The notes: a model not told the origin generated them from the letters alone. A DNA stretch of 64,000 nt from Spirochaetaceae bacterium (GCA_025356015.1 JANXYO010000145.1:1-64000), one strand, 5' to 3'; positions 52,235-61,514 are shown, counted from the first letter of the stretch. Translations and numbers: made by a program.

Positions 52235-54223
52235 ATGCCCCGTTCCAGCCACCGACCCCCCCTCCTCCTCCTCCTCCTCGGCATCCTGGGCTCAGCCTTT
52301 CCGATCATCGCGGCCGAGGCGGCTCTGCCCGCCTTGAGGCTTGGCTACTATGACGCCAAGCCATCGTGTTTCCGCGATCCCTCGGGCAAGCCCGCAGGCA
52401 TCTTCATCGATGTTATCGAGGCCATGGCCCGCCGCGAGGGCTGGAGTCTCGAGTACAGCTTCGAGACCTGGGACCAGCTCCTCGATGACCTGCGCGCGGG
52501 CAGGATCGACCTCGTGCCGGCGATAGTCGACACGAGCGATCGCGAAGTCTTCGCCGCCTTCACCAGGGAATCGGTAATGACCGACTGGGGCACTGTCTTC
52601 GCGAGACAGGGGGAAGGCCTCTCCTCAATGCTGGATCTCGAGGGCAGGAAGGTCGGGGCCCTGGCCAGGGACTTCTGGTTCTCGGGGAAGGGCTCGCTCA
52701 AGGAGCTCTGCTCTTCCTTCGGGGTCCATCCGGAATACCAGTACTTCCCCGATTACCCCTCCCTCTTCACGGCCCTGGGCAAAGGCGAGATAGCGGCCGC
52801 CGTGGGCAGCAATTCCCTAGGGATAGTCTGGGCGCCGGGCACGCCTGTTGTCGCCACATCGATAGTCTTCAACCCCATCGAGCTGCGCTTCGCCGCCTCC
52901 CTCGCGTCGGGCGATGGCGCCGCCCTCGCCGCCAGGCTTGACCTCGCCCTCGCTTCGATCAGGAAGGAATCCCCCGGGGTATTCTCCTCGGCCCTCGCCA
53001 AGTACCAGATGCCCCTGCCCCGCGAGCCCCGCATCCCTGCATGGCTGAGCCCCCTCCTCGCCACCGCGAGCCTGGTCCTCGTCCTCGTCGTCCTCCTCCT
53101 GGTCCTGCAGAGGCGCGCGATCCGCACGAGCGAGCGCAGGCTGTGGAGCTTTTTCGAGGACTCGCCGATCTCGCTCTGGGAGGAGGACTTCTCGGCCGTC
53201 AAGCAGTTCTTCGACGGGGCCCGCGCCTCGGGGGTCGCGGATTGGGCCGCCTGGCTTGCGCCACCGGAGCGCATTGTCAAGGTCGCCTCCCTTGTGAGGA
53301 TTCTCGATGTCAACCGCGCCACCCTGGGGATGCTGGGCTATTCTCGCAAGTCCGAGATGCTCACGAGCCTCTCCACGGTGGTCTCCCAGGAGGGCCTCGA
53401 CACCCTGCGCCCGGAGTTCATCGCCCTCGCCCAGGGCCAAGGATCCTACGAGGGGGAGTCGCTGCACCGCAACGCCCTGGGCAAGGTCCTCGAGGTGCAG
53501 TTCAGGCTGAGCATCATGCCGGGCTACGAGGAGACCTGGTCGCGGGTCCTCGTCTCCCTCCTGGACATCACGGAGCGCAAGAAGGCCGAAGCCGCCCTCG
53601 TCAGTTCACTCGCCGAGAAGGAGCTCCTGTTGCGCGAGATACACCACAGGGTCAAGAACAACCTCCAGATCATCTGCAGCCTGATAAACCTGCAGCTGAA
53701 CGAGGGTGACCCAAGCTCGGCGGCAGGACGCTCGCTTGTGGACATGGAAGCGAGAGTGAGGGCGATGTCCCTCGTGCACGAGATCCTCTACCAGTTCGAC
53801 GAGGCCGGCCTGGTCGCCTTCCCCTCCTACGTGGGCAGGCTCTGCGACTACCTGGTCGAGGCCTACGGCATCGACCAGGACCAGGTGAGCCTCCTCGTGA
53901 GCGTCGATGACCTGAGGCTCCCCCTCGAGAAGGCCATCTCCTGCGGCCTCCTCATCAACGAGCTTGTCGTCAACGCCCTCAAGCACGCCTTCCCCGCCGG
54001 TCGCAAGGGCACGGTCAGGGTGACGATGACCCGCTCTGGACCAGGAATGGTTTCGCTCATCGTCGCCGATGACGGAGTCGGCTTTGCCGGGCCCGCGCGC
54101 GAGGAGACTGGGCGCAGGTCGATCGGCCTGCTTCTCGTGAAGAGCCTGTCGGCCCAGCTCGGAGGCGAGTCGCTCACCGAGAACGGCGCGGGCATGACGG
54201 TGAGGGTGGCCTTCCCGGCCTAG
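52235..54223 (+). CDS. Histidine kinase with a periplasmic solute-binding (SBP_bac_3) sensor
   Basis: The 662-residue product has a signal anchor, then an SBP_bac_3 domain (about 32-265: LRLGYYDAKPSCFRDPSGKP, AGIFIDVIEAMARREGWSLE, GRIDLVPAIVDT). A transmembrane helix follows (PLLATASLVLVLVVLLLVLQ), then a PAS-like domain (about 320-450) and a HisKA_2 kinase core with LLLREIHHRVKNNLQIICSL. The ATPase part has INELVVNALKHAFPAG and ADDGVGFAG. It should sense an amino acid-like or other small solute outside the cell. ATG 52235 begins the signal sequence. No regulator gene is adjacent. Confidence 0.92.
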   Translation: MPRSSHRPPLLLLLLGILGSAFPIIAAEAALPALRLGYYDAKPSCFRDPSGKPAGIFIDVIEAMARREGWSLEYSFETWDQLLDDLRAGRIDLVPAIVDTSDREVFAAFTRESVMTDWGTVFARQGEGLSSMLDLEGRKVGALARDFWFSGKGSLKELCSSFGVHPEYQYFPDYPSLFTALGKGEIAAAVGSNSLGIVWAPGTPVVATSIVFNPIELRFAASLASGDGAALAARLDLALASIRKESPGVFSSALAKYQMPLPREPRIPAWLSPLLATASLVLVLVVLLLVLQRRAIRTSERRLWSFFEDSPISLWEEDFSAVKQFFDGARASGVADWAAWLAPPERIVKVASLVRILDVNRATLGMLGYSRKSEMLTSLSTVVSQEGLDTLRPEFIALAQGQGSYEGESLHRNALGKVLEVQFRLSIMPGYEETWSRVLVSLLDITERKKAEAALVSSLAEKELLLREIHHRVKNNLQIICSLINLQLNEGDPSSAAGRSLVDMEARVRAMSLVHEILYQFDEAGLVAFPSYVGRLCDYLVEAYGIDQDQVSLLVSVDDLRLPLEKAISCGLLINELVVNALKHAFPAGRKGTVRVTMTRSGPGMVSLIVADDGVGFAGPAREETGRRSIGLLLVKSLSAQLGGESLTENGAGMTVRVAFPA

Positions 54224-54262
54224 GCCTGGCCGTCGCCTCCTGGACCCGGCTCCTGGAAGTCT

Positions 54263-54937
54263 CTAGCGGCCGCCCGCAGCCTTCTCAAGGTAGACCAGGA
54301 GGGGCTTCATCGCGGCGAAGGCCTCGAGGGCATGGGGCATGAGAGCGTCGGAAAGGACCAGGGGGTCATCGAGGCTGCATGAGGCGTAGAACTGTTTCCG
54401 GCGCAGGAGCAGTATCTCGGGATGGTCCTTGTCGCAGCCCTGGGGGGCGGTCTTGAGCGATTCCCCGCTCAGGGACCCGAAGAGCCGCACGAACTCGCTC
54501 CCGCCAATGATCTTCTTGAGGGGCCTCGCGTCCTTGGCCAGGACCTGCCTCAGGGCAGACAGCTCGGCGGGAGCCGGCTCGTAGAGCCCGCCCGCGAGCA
54601 GGGACTTGCCATCGGGCTCTATGTGGAAGTAGTAGCTCCGCCCCGAGGACATGGACTTCCTGCCCCCCCTGCCCAGGAGGGCGCTCATCGCGGTCTTGTA
54701 GGGCGTCTTGTCCTTTGAGAAGCGGAGGTCGCGGTTGATCCTGAAGATGCATTCCCTGGGCGAGACTCCCCCAAGGTCGTCGACAGCGCCGAAGCGGTGG
54801 ATCAGCTCGGTGACGAGGTCTACGAAGGCTTCCCGCGCCGCCTCGTAGTCGGCCCTGTGCTCCTCGAACCACTGCTTCGAGTTGTTGTCGCGAAGACCGC
54901 GGAGGAAATCAAGGGTCTTGCGTAGTTGTGCGCTCAT
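54263..54937 (-). CDS. DUF2461-family protein
   Basis: The 224-residue product has the family blocks FLRGLRDNNSKQWFEEHRAD, IFRINRDLRFSKDKTPYKTA and YYFHIEPDGKSLLAGGLYEP. The function of DUF2461 is unknown. No ribosome site precedes the ATG; instead the -10 (TAGAAT) ends 11 bases upstream, so translation probably starts on a leaderless message. The ATG at 54949 overlaps the -10 and cannot be in the transcript. Confidence 0.9.
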   Translation of the reverse strand: MSAQLRKTLDFLRGLRDNNSKQWFEEHRADYEAAREAFVDLVTELIHRFGAVDDLGGVSPRECIFRINRDLRFSKDKTPYKTAMSALLGRGGRKSMSSGRSYYFHIEPDGKSLLAGGLYEPAPAELSALRQVLAKDARPLKKIIGGSEFVRLFGSLSGESLKTAPQGCDKDHPEILLLRRKQFYASCSLDDPLVLSDALMPHALEAFAAMKPLLVYLEKAAGGR

Positions 54938-54947
54938 ATTGGAAGCC

Positions 54948-54975
54948 ATTCTAGCGAGGGCGGCTCGAGAGTCAA
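54948..54975 (-). promoter_or_regulatory. Promoter giving a leaderless DUF2461 message
   Basis: On the minus strand TTGACT (54970-54975) and TAGAAT (54948-54953) are 16 bases apart. The predicted start falls at about 54940, three bases before the ATG at 54937. Confidence 0.65.
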
Positions 54976-55015
54976 GCGCGGGAGTCTGGCCATCTAGCGA
55001 AGAGCGCCGGAGCCA

Positions 55016-55024
55016 TGCGATAAA
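55016..55024 (+). promoter_or_regulatory. Extended -10 (TGCGATAAA) ahead of the 7TM kinase gene
   Basis: The element ends six bases before the ATG at 55031 and no ribosome site is seen, so the message is probably leaderless. Confidence 0.45.
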
Positions 55025-55030
55025 GGGACA

Positions 55031-56341
55031 ATGGATTTCCTGGACATGAAGACCGTCCTTTTCAGCACCCTGCTCAGCGACGCGATCTGCGCCGCGGTGA
55101 TCGCCTCCCTCTGGATCGTGAACCGCAGGCATTTCGCTGGCATGGGGCTGTGGTTCGCCGACTTTGCCCTTCAGCTCCTCGCCGTGATCTTCCTGGCCCT
55201 GCGGGGCGTCATGCCCACCCTGTCAATCATGCTCGGCAGCCCCCTCATCATGGGCGGGGCCATCCTGCTCTACATGGGGCTCGAGCGCTACATGGAGAGG
55301 AAGGGGAGGCAGCTGTGGAACGCCGCTGGCATGGTTCTCTTCGTCCTCGCCCAGGCCTACTTCGGCCTCGTGGACCCAAGCCTCAGGGCGCGCAACCTCC
55401 TCCTCTCGGCGGGGCTGCTGTGGGTATCCGGAAGGTGCGCCTGGCTCATCCTGCGCAAGGCCGACCAGCGGATGCGCTCCGACATCCGTCCCGCAGGCCT
55501 GGTATTCGCGGCCTATGCCCTCTTCAGCCTGTCCCGGATCGCCGCCGACATCCTATATCCGCCCGGGGTCGACCTCTTCCATTCGGCCGCGCAGGACGTT
55601 CTCGTGGTGATAGCCTACCAGATGCTCCAGGTGGCGCTGACCTTTGGCCTGGCCCTCGCCGTCAACCGCAGGCTGATGTGGGCCCTGGAGCAGGACATAA
55701 TCCGCCGCACCGCCGCCGAGGAGAGGGTCGGGAAGCTCCTCGCCGAAAAGGAGCTCCTCCTCAGGGAGACCCACCACAGGGTCACCAACAACATGAGCAT
55801 CGTCGTCTCCCTGCTTGGCATGCAGGCCTCGATGCAGGAGGACGATGCCAGCCGGGAGGTGATCGATGATGCCGCCCGCCGCGTCCAGCATATGGCTGAG
55901 CTCTACGACAAGCTCTACCGTGCGGAGAACAGCGCTTCGATGGCCCTGGGCGAGTTCCTGCCTCCCCTCCTCGAGGAGATCGTCGCCGTCTTCCTCAGCC
56001 TCCCCGCTGTCAGCATCCACACCGACATCGACGGCACCGAGCTTGACCCGAAGCGGCTCTCGGCCCTGGGCATCATCCTCAACGAGCTCGTCACCAATTC
56101 GATGAAATACGCCTTCAAGAGGGAGGGCGAGCGCGTCATCTGCGTGTCCGCGCATCGCAGGGGGGATCGGGTGAGCCTCAGCTACGCAGACAACGGCGTA
56201 GGCATGCCCGAGAGCGCGGCCCTCGATGGCTCGAAGGGCTTTGGCAGGCAGCTGATCAATGCCCTGGTCGGGCAGCTTGGCGGCTCCCTGGAAATGCCGA
56301 GCTCGGAGGGCACAGCCTACACCATCAGCTTCCCGCTCTAG
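55031..56341 (+). CDS. Multi-TM sensor histidine kinase (HisKA_2 type)
   Basis: The 436-residue product has about seven predicted membrane helices (residues 10-215) with short loops, then a HisKA_2 core with LLLRETHHRVTNNMSIVVSL and an ATPase domain with LNELVTNSMKYAFKREGE and YADNGVGMPES. The sensor is embedded in the membrane, as in the 7TM-type sensors. There is no receiver domain and no regulator gene next to it. Start ATG 55031 lies directly behind the -10. Confidence 0.9.
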   Translation: MDFLDMKTVLFSTLLSDAICAAVIASLWIVNRRHFAGMGLWFADFALQLLAVIFLALRGVMPTLSIMLGSPLIMGGAILLYMGLERYMERKGRQLWNAAGMVLFVLAQAYFGLVDPSLRARNLLLSAGLLWVSGRCAWLILRKADQRMRSDIRPAGLVFAAYALFSLSRIAADILYPPGVDLFHSAAQDVLVVIAYQMLQVALTFGLALAVNRRLMWALEQDIIRRTAAEERVGKLLAEKELLLRETHHRVTNNMSIVVSLLGMQASMQEDDASREVIDDAARRVQHMAELYDKLYRAENSASMALGEFLPPLLEEIVAVFLSLPAVSIHTDIDGTELDPKRLSALGIILNELVTNSMKYAFKREGERVICVSAHRRGDRVSLSYADNGVGMPESAALDGSKGFGRQLINALVGQLGGSLEMPSSEGTAYTISFPL

Positions 56342-56460
56342 CGACCTTCCATTTTTTCCAGACCGCTTCTTTTCAATTGTGAAGCTCCGTGCTAGGCTCA
56401 CTGTCTGGGAGCGGGGCCGTCCAGGCGCCCCTTCCCCATCCGACTGCCGGGAGCAACAGC

Positions 56461-57483
56461 ATGAGCGTCGATCTGCGCAGCGATACAGTGACCAGGCCAA
56501 GTCCGGCGATGTGGGAGGCCATGCGCGCCGCCCCCCTTGGCGACGATGTCTACGGCGACGACCCCAGCGTCAACCGCCTGCAGGAGCTCGCGGCGGCGCG
56601 CTTTGGCATGGAAGCGGCGATCTTCTGCCCATCGGGCACCATGACAAACCAGATAGCCATCAATGTGCACACCAGGCCCGGCGAGGAAGTCATCTGCGAC
56701 CGCTTCGCCCACGTCTACCGTTACGAGGGCGGCGGCATAGCCCGCAACTCCGGGGCCTCGGTCCAGCTTCTCTCCGGGGACAGGGGAAGGTTCACGGCCT
56801 CTGATGTAGCCTCGGCCATCAACCCCGACGACCCCCACTATCCGCGCAGCCGCCTCGTGGCCGTCGAGAACACCATGAACAAGGGCGGCGGGGCCATCTG
56901 GGACCTGGGCCAGCTCGAGGCCATCGCCGCGGTCTGCAAGGCCAACAAGCTTGGCTTCCACCTCGACGGGGCCAGGCTCTTCAACGCCCTCGTCGAGACC
57001 GGGGAGTCTCCCAAGCTCTACGGCGCCATCTTCGACTCCATATCGATCTGCCTCTCCAAGGGCCTTGGCGCCCCCGTGGGCTCCCTCCTCCTCGCCTCAA
57101 AGGACTTCATCGCGAGGGCAAGGCGCGTGCGCAAGTCCATGGGCGGCGGCATGCGCCAGGCCGGTGTCCTCGCCGCGGCGGGGATCTACGCCCTCGAGCA
57201 CAACGTGGAGAGGATCAAGGACGACCACCGCCGGGCCCGCGAGCTCGGGAAGGTCCTCTCCTCCCTGTCCTGGGTGGCCGAGGTCCTGGCTGTCGACACC
57301 AACATCGTCCTCGCCCGGCTCGGGGACGGCTTGTCCGAGACCGAGGTCGTTGAGAAGCTCAAGGGGGAGGGTGTACTCTCAAGCTCCTTCGGTCCCGGCC
57401 TCCTGCGCCTGGTGACCCACCTGGATATCGACGATGCCGGCCTCGAGGCCGCCGTCAAGGCCCTCAGGCGTCTTCAGCCCTAG
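56461..57483 (+). CDS. ltaE: Low-specificity L-threonine aldolase
   Basis: The 340-residue PLP enzyme has DLRSDTVTRPSPAMWEAM at the N-terminus, GDDVYGDDPSVNRLQE, VENTMNKGGGAIWDLGQL, GFHLDGARLFNA and the PLP-binding Lys in SICLSKGLGAPVGSLL. It splits L-threonine or L-allo-threonine into glycine and acetaldehyde. GGGAG is 8 bases before the ATG. A terminator follows at 57505, so it is probably a one-gene transcript. Confidence 0.95.
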   Translation: MSVDLRSDTVTRPSPAMWEAMRAAPLGDDVYGDDPSVNRLQELAAARFGMEAAIFCPSGTMTNQIAINVHTRPGEEVICDRFAHVYRYEGGGIARNSGASVQLLSGDRGRFTASDVASAINPDDPHYPRSRLVAVENTMNKGGGAIWDLGQLEAIAAVCKANKLGFHLDGARLFNALVETGESPKLYGAIFDSISICLSKGLGAPVGSLLLASKDFIARARRVRKSMGGGMRQAGVLAAAGIYALEHNVERIKDDHRRARELGKVLSSLSWVAEVLAVDTNIVLARLGDGLSETEVVEKLKGEGVLSSSFGPGLLRLVTHLDIDDAGLEAAVKALRRLQP

Positions 57484-57504
57484 GGCTTTCGGCCATCCGC
57501 GATG

Positions 57505-57536
57505 AGGCCCGGGCTCCTTGAGCCTGGGCCTTTTTC
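57505..57536 (+). terminator. Rho-independent terminator after threonine aldolase
   Basis: A 12-bp stem (57505-57516 with 57520-57531, one wobble pair) with a CTT loop is followed by a T tract (TTTTTC). Confidence 0.85.
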
Positions 57537-57619
57537 TTGTTCCAGTGGCCGCGGCCCGCCGTCGTTTGTAGATTTTCAAGCATGGCCATTCCTTGAATCG
57601 GGAGAGAAGGAGGGTGCAA

Positions 57620-58225
57620 ATGGGAAAACTCACGATCACGACATTCCTGAGCCTCGATGGCGTCACGCAGGCCCCCGGTGGGCCGCAGGAGGATCCCTCT
57701 GGCGGTTTTTCCCACGGTGGCTGGGTATTCCCCTACATGGACGAGGAGGGGGGGCGCTACATGGGCGAGGTTTTCGACAAGGCCGAGGCCTTCCTCCTCG
57801 GCCGCCTCACTTACCAGATCTTCGCCGCCTACTGGCCCAAGGTCACCGACCCCGCCGACCCCATCGCCTCGGCCCTGAACCGCCTGCCCAAGTACGTCGC
57901 CTCGAAAAGCCTGAACGAAGCCGACTGGGCGAACTCCAGCATAGTGCGCGACGCGGCCGACGAGGTGGGAGCCCTCAAGGAGAGGATAAAGGGGGAGCTC
58001 CAGGTCCACGGGAGCGCGGGCCTGGCCCAGACCCTGATCGCGAAGGACCTCATCGACGAATACCGCCTCCTGTGTTTTCCCGTGGCCCTCGGCGCTGGCA
58101 AGCGTCTCTTCGGGGCGGGAACGATCCCGGCGGCGTTCAGGCTCGTCGAATCGAGGACCACCGCGAAGGGAGTCATCATGAGCCGCTACGAGCGCGCGGG
58201 CAGGCCGGGCTATGGTTCCTTCTAG
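57620..58225 (+). CDS. Dihydrofolate-reductase-family (RibD C-terminal-like) protein
   Basis: The 201-residue product has the DHFR-like fold marks MGKLTITTFLSLDGVTQAPG, EAFLLGRLTYQIFAAYWPKV, and VHGSAGLAQTLIAKDLIDEY near the C-terminal half. Such proteins use NADPH; their substrates are mostly unknown. AAGGAGGGTGCAA precedes ATG 57620, better than an upstream ATG at 57593. Confidence 0.9.
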   Translation: MGKLTITTFLSLDGVTQAPGGPQEDPSGGFSHGGWVFPYMDEEGGRYMGEVFDKAEAFLLGRLTYQIFAAYWPKVTDPADPIASALNRLPKYVASKSLNEADWANSSIVRDAADEVGALKERIKGELQVHGSAGLAQTLIAKDLIDEYRLLCFPVALGAGKRLFGAGTIPAAFRLVESRTTAKGVIMSRYERAGRPGYGSF

Positions 58226-58251
58226 CGCCAGAGCCCTGGCTCGCGTTTCCG

Positions 58252-58260
58252 TGCTAGAAT
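58252..58260 (+). promoter_or_regulatory. Extended -10 (TGCTAGAAT) ahead of the flavoprotein gene
   Basis: The element ends seven bases before the ATG at 58268, without a ribosome site between, so a leaderless message is likely. Confidence 0.45.
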
Positions 58261-58267
58261 ACTCGGC

Positions 58268-59080
58268 ATGCAGACCAAGGGCACAGTACTAGGCATCGTT
58301 GGGAGCCCCAATCGCGACGGCCTCACCCACCGCATGGTGAAGGCTGCCCTCGAGGGCGCTGCTGGCGCCGGAGCGCGGATCGAGCTCATCCAGCTGTCCG
58401 ACCATGTGGTCTCGGCCTGCAGGGACTGCCAGCCCTGGGTCTGCGCCGAGTCGGGGAAGTGCAGCTTCAAGGACGAAGCCTTCGAGTTCCTCGAGCACAG
58501 GATACAGAACTGCGGCGGCCTCGTGATCGGGACCCCCATCTACTGGTGGGACACGAGCGGCATGGTCCGCTATCTCTTCCTCAAGATGTTCCGCGTCTTG
58601 GCCCGCAGGGCCCCCATGAAGGGCCTGCCCGCCTTCGGCATCGGCGTGGCGGGCGGCACGGGCAACGGCCTGGTGACTGGCCTGCGGCCCCTGTATGGCT
58701 TCTTCCAGGTCATGCACATGAGGGCCCTCGAGCCCCTCCCGGTGACCCGCTTCAACCTCCCCGAGGCCGAGGAGCGCGCGCTCGCCCTCGGAGCCGAGCT
58801 TGCCCAGAGCTCAGACAGGCGCCTGCCCTTTGCCAGCCTCGAGGAGAGGCTCCTGCATTTTGACAGCCTGCCCTTCCTGCGCCTCGACCGCCTCGCCGAG
58901 CGCCGCCTCCTGGCCGGCTACGTCGTCTCCTCCCTTGGCGGGGAAGCCGCCCGGGGCCTCGTCCCCATCCTCGATGAGTCCGACAGGCTCGATGCCGAGG
59001 GCAGGAAACAGGAGGCGGCCATCCTCGTGTCTGAGGCCTACGACGCCGCGGTGAAGGTCTTCGAGGCCATCAAGCCCTGA
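58268..59080 (+). CDS. Iron-sulfur flavoprotein-type FMN reductase
   Basis: The 270-residue product has a flavodoxin-like N-terminus (VLGIVGSPNRDGLTHRMVKA), a compact cysteine motif (ACRDCQPWVCAESGKC, spacing 2, 4, 5) that could hold a 4Fe-4S cluster, and the flavin loop GTPIYWWDTSGMVRYLF. The C-terminal third has no recognised domain. It may pass electrons between ferredoxin and other acceptors under anaerobic conditions. Its end overlaps the end of the gene on the other strand by 11 bases. Confidence 0.88.
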   Translation: MQTKGTVLGIVGSPNRDGLTHRMVKAALEGAAGAGARIELIQLSDHVVSACRDCQPWVCAESGKCSFKDEAFEFLEHRIQNCGGLVIGTPIYWWDTSGMVRYLFLKMFRVLARRAPMKGLPAFGIGVAGGTGNGLVTGLRPLYGFFQVMHMRALEPLPVTRFNLPEAEERALALGAELAQSSDRRLPFASLEERLLHFDSLPFLRLDRLAERRLLAGYVVSSLGGEAARGLVPILDESDRLDAEGRKQEAAILVSEAYDAAVKVFEAIKP

Positions 59081-59453
59081 TCACTACCGCGATATACGCC
59101 TTGCCCTTGGCCCTGTAGCTCACGCTCACCGTCTCGCCGGGCTTCAGGATGCCTGGCTTGGCCGCGAGGCCCCTATTGTTCAGGATCGTGGCCTTCGCGC
59201 CGACCGTGATGCTCATTCGCTTCTTGCCTACGAGAAGGACGATCCACTCCTGGGTCCTCTTGGCCTTGTTGGCCGGATGCACCGAGAGGATCTGTCCACT
59301 CACCTCGACAAGGCCCCTGGTGGTGGTCGGGGCCGGGGCGGTCTGCGGCGCCTTGGCCCGTCTCGGATAGAGGATCTGGGGCGTACTGGAGCCGAACAGG
59401 AACATGCCTCCTGCCGCCATGAATAGGAGGCACAGGCCCATCTTTCTTTTCAC
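59070..59453 (-). CDS. Small exported protein of unknown function
   Basis: The 127-residue product starts at GTG 59453 with GGAGG upstream. It has a signal or anchor helix (MGLCLLFMAAGGMFLFG) and a small beta-rich domain with VSGQILSVHPANK, EWIVLLVGKKRMSITVGA and VSVSYRAKGKAYIAVVIRA, perhaps an OB-like fold. No family was recognised. An in-frame ATG at 59507 would skip the ribosome site and is not favoured. Confidence 0.75.
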   Translation of the reverse strand: MKRKMGLCLLFMAAGGMFLFGSSTPQILYPRRAKAPQTAPAPTTTRGLVEVSGQILSVHPANKAKRTQEWIVLLVGKKRMSITVGAKATILNNRGLAAKPGILKPGETVSVSYRAKGKAYIAVVIRA

Positions 59454-59763
59454 AGAAACCTCCGCTGCCCCGAGCCTTGTGCCGGGGTCCACCACATTCT
59501 CGGCCACTGGAGCGGCTTCTTGAGGCGGTGGGCGGCAGGCCTGCCGAGATTCCGTCGTGGGCGCGGCCCTGGGTAGAATTTTCCCATGCCGGTCAAAGCC
59601 TTCCCATCCCGATCAGGCGCTTTCCGCGCCCTCGCAGCCACCCGGGGCTCCCCAGCCGTCCCCGAGTATCGGTAATTCTTTATATTGTAACGCCCGCATA
59701 ATTAATCCTCCGCAGTAGCTGTAGTGGCACAGTAATTGCTTTATAGCCAGAGGAGGAACACAC
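59454..59763. other. Gap ahead of the SHOCT gene
   Basis: This 310-base stretch separates divergent genes. Its right part is AT-rich (about 59670-59750) and probably holds the promoter of the SHOCT/polyferredoxin genes, but no clear -35/-10 pair stood out. A 29-codon frame at 59586 lacks support. Confidence 0.4.
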
Positions 59764-59970
59764 ATGCATGGAAACATAGGTTTCGGCGGCTACGAGGTCT
59801 GGTTCGTCGCCATCGCCCTGCTCGTCGCCCTCGGAGCGGGGATCCTCGCCCTCGTCCGCCATCCCCGGTCCGACGGCGACCGGGCCCTCGACATCATCAC
59901 GGAGCGTTTCGCCAAGGGCGAGATCGACGAGGACGAGTTCCGCTCGATCAAGTCCACCCTCGAGGCCTGA
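59764..59970 (+). CDS. Small membrane protein with SHOCT domain
   Basis: The 68-residue product has one membrane helix (VWFVAIALLVALGAGILALV) and a C-terminal SHOCT motif (ALDIITERFAKGEIDEDEFR). SHOCT is a short oligomerisation helix pair found at the ends of many membrane proteins. AGGAGG precedes the ATG. It is 53 bases before the polyferredoxin gene on the same strand. Confidence 0.9.
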   Translation: MHGNIGFGGYEVWFVAIALLVALGAGILALVRHPRSDGDRALDIITERFAKGEIDEDEFRSIKSTLEA

Positions 59971-60023
59971 GTTCCCTTAGTCCCCTCATTCATCCCGAAT
60001 CTCAACACCAACAGGAGGCCCTC

Positions 60024-61514
60024 ATGGCCGCGAAGGCTGCTCCCCTACAGATCTTCAGACGAATCACCCTCGGCGTCATTCTCCTTGGACTCACCACCCT
60101 CACCGTCCTGCACCAGCGCGTCCAGGGCATCCCCACGATCGACGCCCTCGATCCCTTCGGCGGCCTCGAGACCCTGCTCAAATGGGTCGCGGGCGGAGAG
60201 ATCATCAAGAAGCTCGAGCCGGGCACCATCATCCTCTTTGGCGGCATCGTCGCCCTGGGCCTCGTCCTGTCGCGCTTCTTCTGCGGCTGGTTCTGCGCCT
60301 TCGGCGCCCTCCAGGGAGTCTTCGGCTGGCTCGGCAAGAAAATCTTCGGACGGCGCTTCACCGTCCCTGCGAAGCTCGACGCCGTCCTGCGCTGGATCAA
60401 GTATCCCGTGCTGGTGGCCATCGTCTGGCTCACCTGGTCGACAGGGACCCTGATCATCCGTCCCTACGACCCCCTGGCGGCCTATGGCCACCTCTCGGCT
60501 GGGCTCGAGGCAGTCTGGGGGGAGTTCGCCGTCGGACTCGTCCTCCTCGTCCTGACCCTGGTTCTGTCGATGCTCTATGAGCGCGCCTTCTGCAAATACC
60601 TCTGCCCCCTCGGGGCCGTCAACTCGATCCTGGGCAGGCTGCCCCTGTTCAGGATCAAGCGGGTGGCGACGACCTGCATCTCCTGTTCGAAGTGCGACAG
60701 GGTCTGCCCCATGAACATCGACATCTCCAAACCCGAGGTGGTGAACTCGAGCGAGTGCATCTCCTGCATGGAATGCGTCAGCTCCTGCCCCACCACGAAG
60801 TCGAGCCTCGTGCCGACTATCGCGGGCAAGGCGGTCAAGGTCGGCCTCGTGGTCGCCCTGGGCTTTGGCATCTACTTCGGGGCCGCCGCCATAGGCCAGG
60901 CGACTGGCATGCTCAGCTTCGCCCCCGTGAGCCTCACACAGGCCGCCGCGGCGGGAAAGCTCAAGGTCGAGGACATCAAGGGCTCGAGCACCTGGGAGAT
61001 GGTGGCCGAGTCCTTCGGCATCGAGCTCGAGCGCCTCTACCACGTGGCCGGGATCGACGCGCGCAAGGTCCCGCCCTCGACCATGCTCAAGGACACCGGC
61101 AAGGTGGGCGGCATCGAGGGCTTCGAGGCCGACGCCGTGCGCGTGGCCGTAGCCAAGATCCTTGGCGTCCCCTACGCCGGAGAAACAGGCGCCGCCGCGC
61201 CAGCGGTCACGCCTGCCGCCACGCCCGCGCCTCCTGCGGCCACCGCCACGGCTCTGGCCGCGCCAAAGCCGGCTACCGCCCCCGCCAAGGCCGCCCTGGC
61301 CCCGGGAAGCGCCGGGCTCACGGTGCCCGCCGACTTCGCCCTCGAGGGGACCATGAGCATCGCGGACATAGCGGTCGCGCTCAAGGCGCCCGAGGCCGCC
61401 GTCATCCAGAAGCTCAGGCTTCCCGCCGATATCGACAGGGTCAAAGCCCTCCGCGACATGAAGGACCAGTACGGCTACACCATGCCGGAGCTCAAGGAGA
61501 GGATCAAACAGTAG
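60024..61514 (+). CDS. Membrane polyferredoxin (NapH/YccM-like) with C-terminal repeats
   Basis: The 496-residue product has several helices with Cys pairs between them (SRFFCGWFCAFGALQG and RAFCKYLCPLGAVNSILG), then two 4Fe-4S motifs (CISCSKCDRVCPMNI and CISCMECVSSCP). After another helix come two related 60-residue helical units (DIKGSSTWEMVAESFGIELE and TMSIADIAVALKAPEAAV) split by an Ala/Pro-rich linker. NapH/YccM-type proteins move electrons from quinol or ferredoxin across the membrane. ACAGGAGG precedes the ATG. The stop is directly followed by a permease remnant in the same frame. Confidence 0.92.
   Translation: MAAKAAPLQIFRRITLGVILLGLTTLTVLHQRVQGIPTIDALDPFGGLETLLKWVAGGEIIKKLEPGTIILFGGIVALGLVLSRFFCGWFCAFGALQGVFGWLGKKIFGRRFTVPAKLDAVLRWIKYPVLVAIVWLTWSTGTLIIRPYDPLAAYGHLSAGLEAVWGEFAVGLVLLVLTLVLSMLYERAFCKYLCPLGAVNSILGRLPLFRIKRVATTCISCSKCDRVCPMNIDISKPEVVNSSECISCMECVSSCPTTKSSLVPTIAGKAVKVGLVVALGFGIYFGAAAIGQATGMLSFAPVSLTQAAAAGKLKVEDIKGSSTWEMVAESFGIELERLYHVAGIDARKVPPSTMLKDTGKVGGIEGFEADAVRVAVAKILGVPYAGETGAAAPAVTPAATPAPPAATATALAAPKPATAPAKAALAPGSAGLTVPADFALEGTMSIADIAVALKAPEAAVIQKLRLPADIDRVKALRDMKDQYGYTMPELKERIKQ

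Noticed and set aside
59586-59675. 29-codon frame with TAGAAT six bases upstream
   Set aside because: It resembles the leaderless pattern, but the peptide is basic and featureless, no -35 is present and there is no supporting context.
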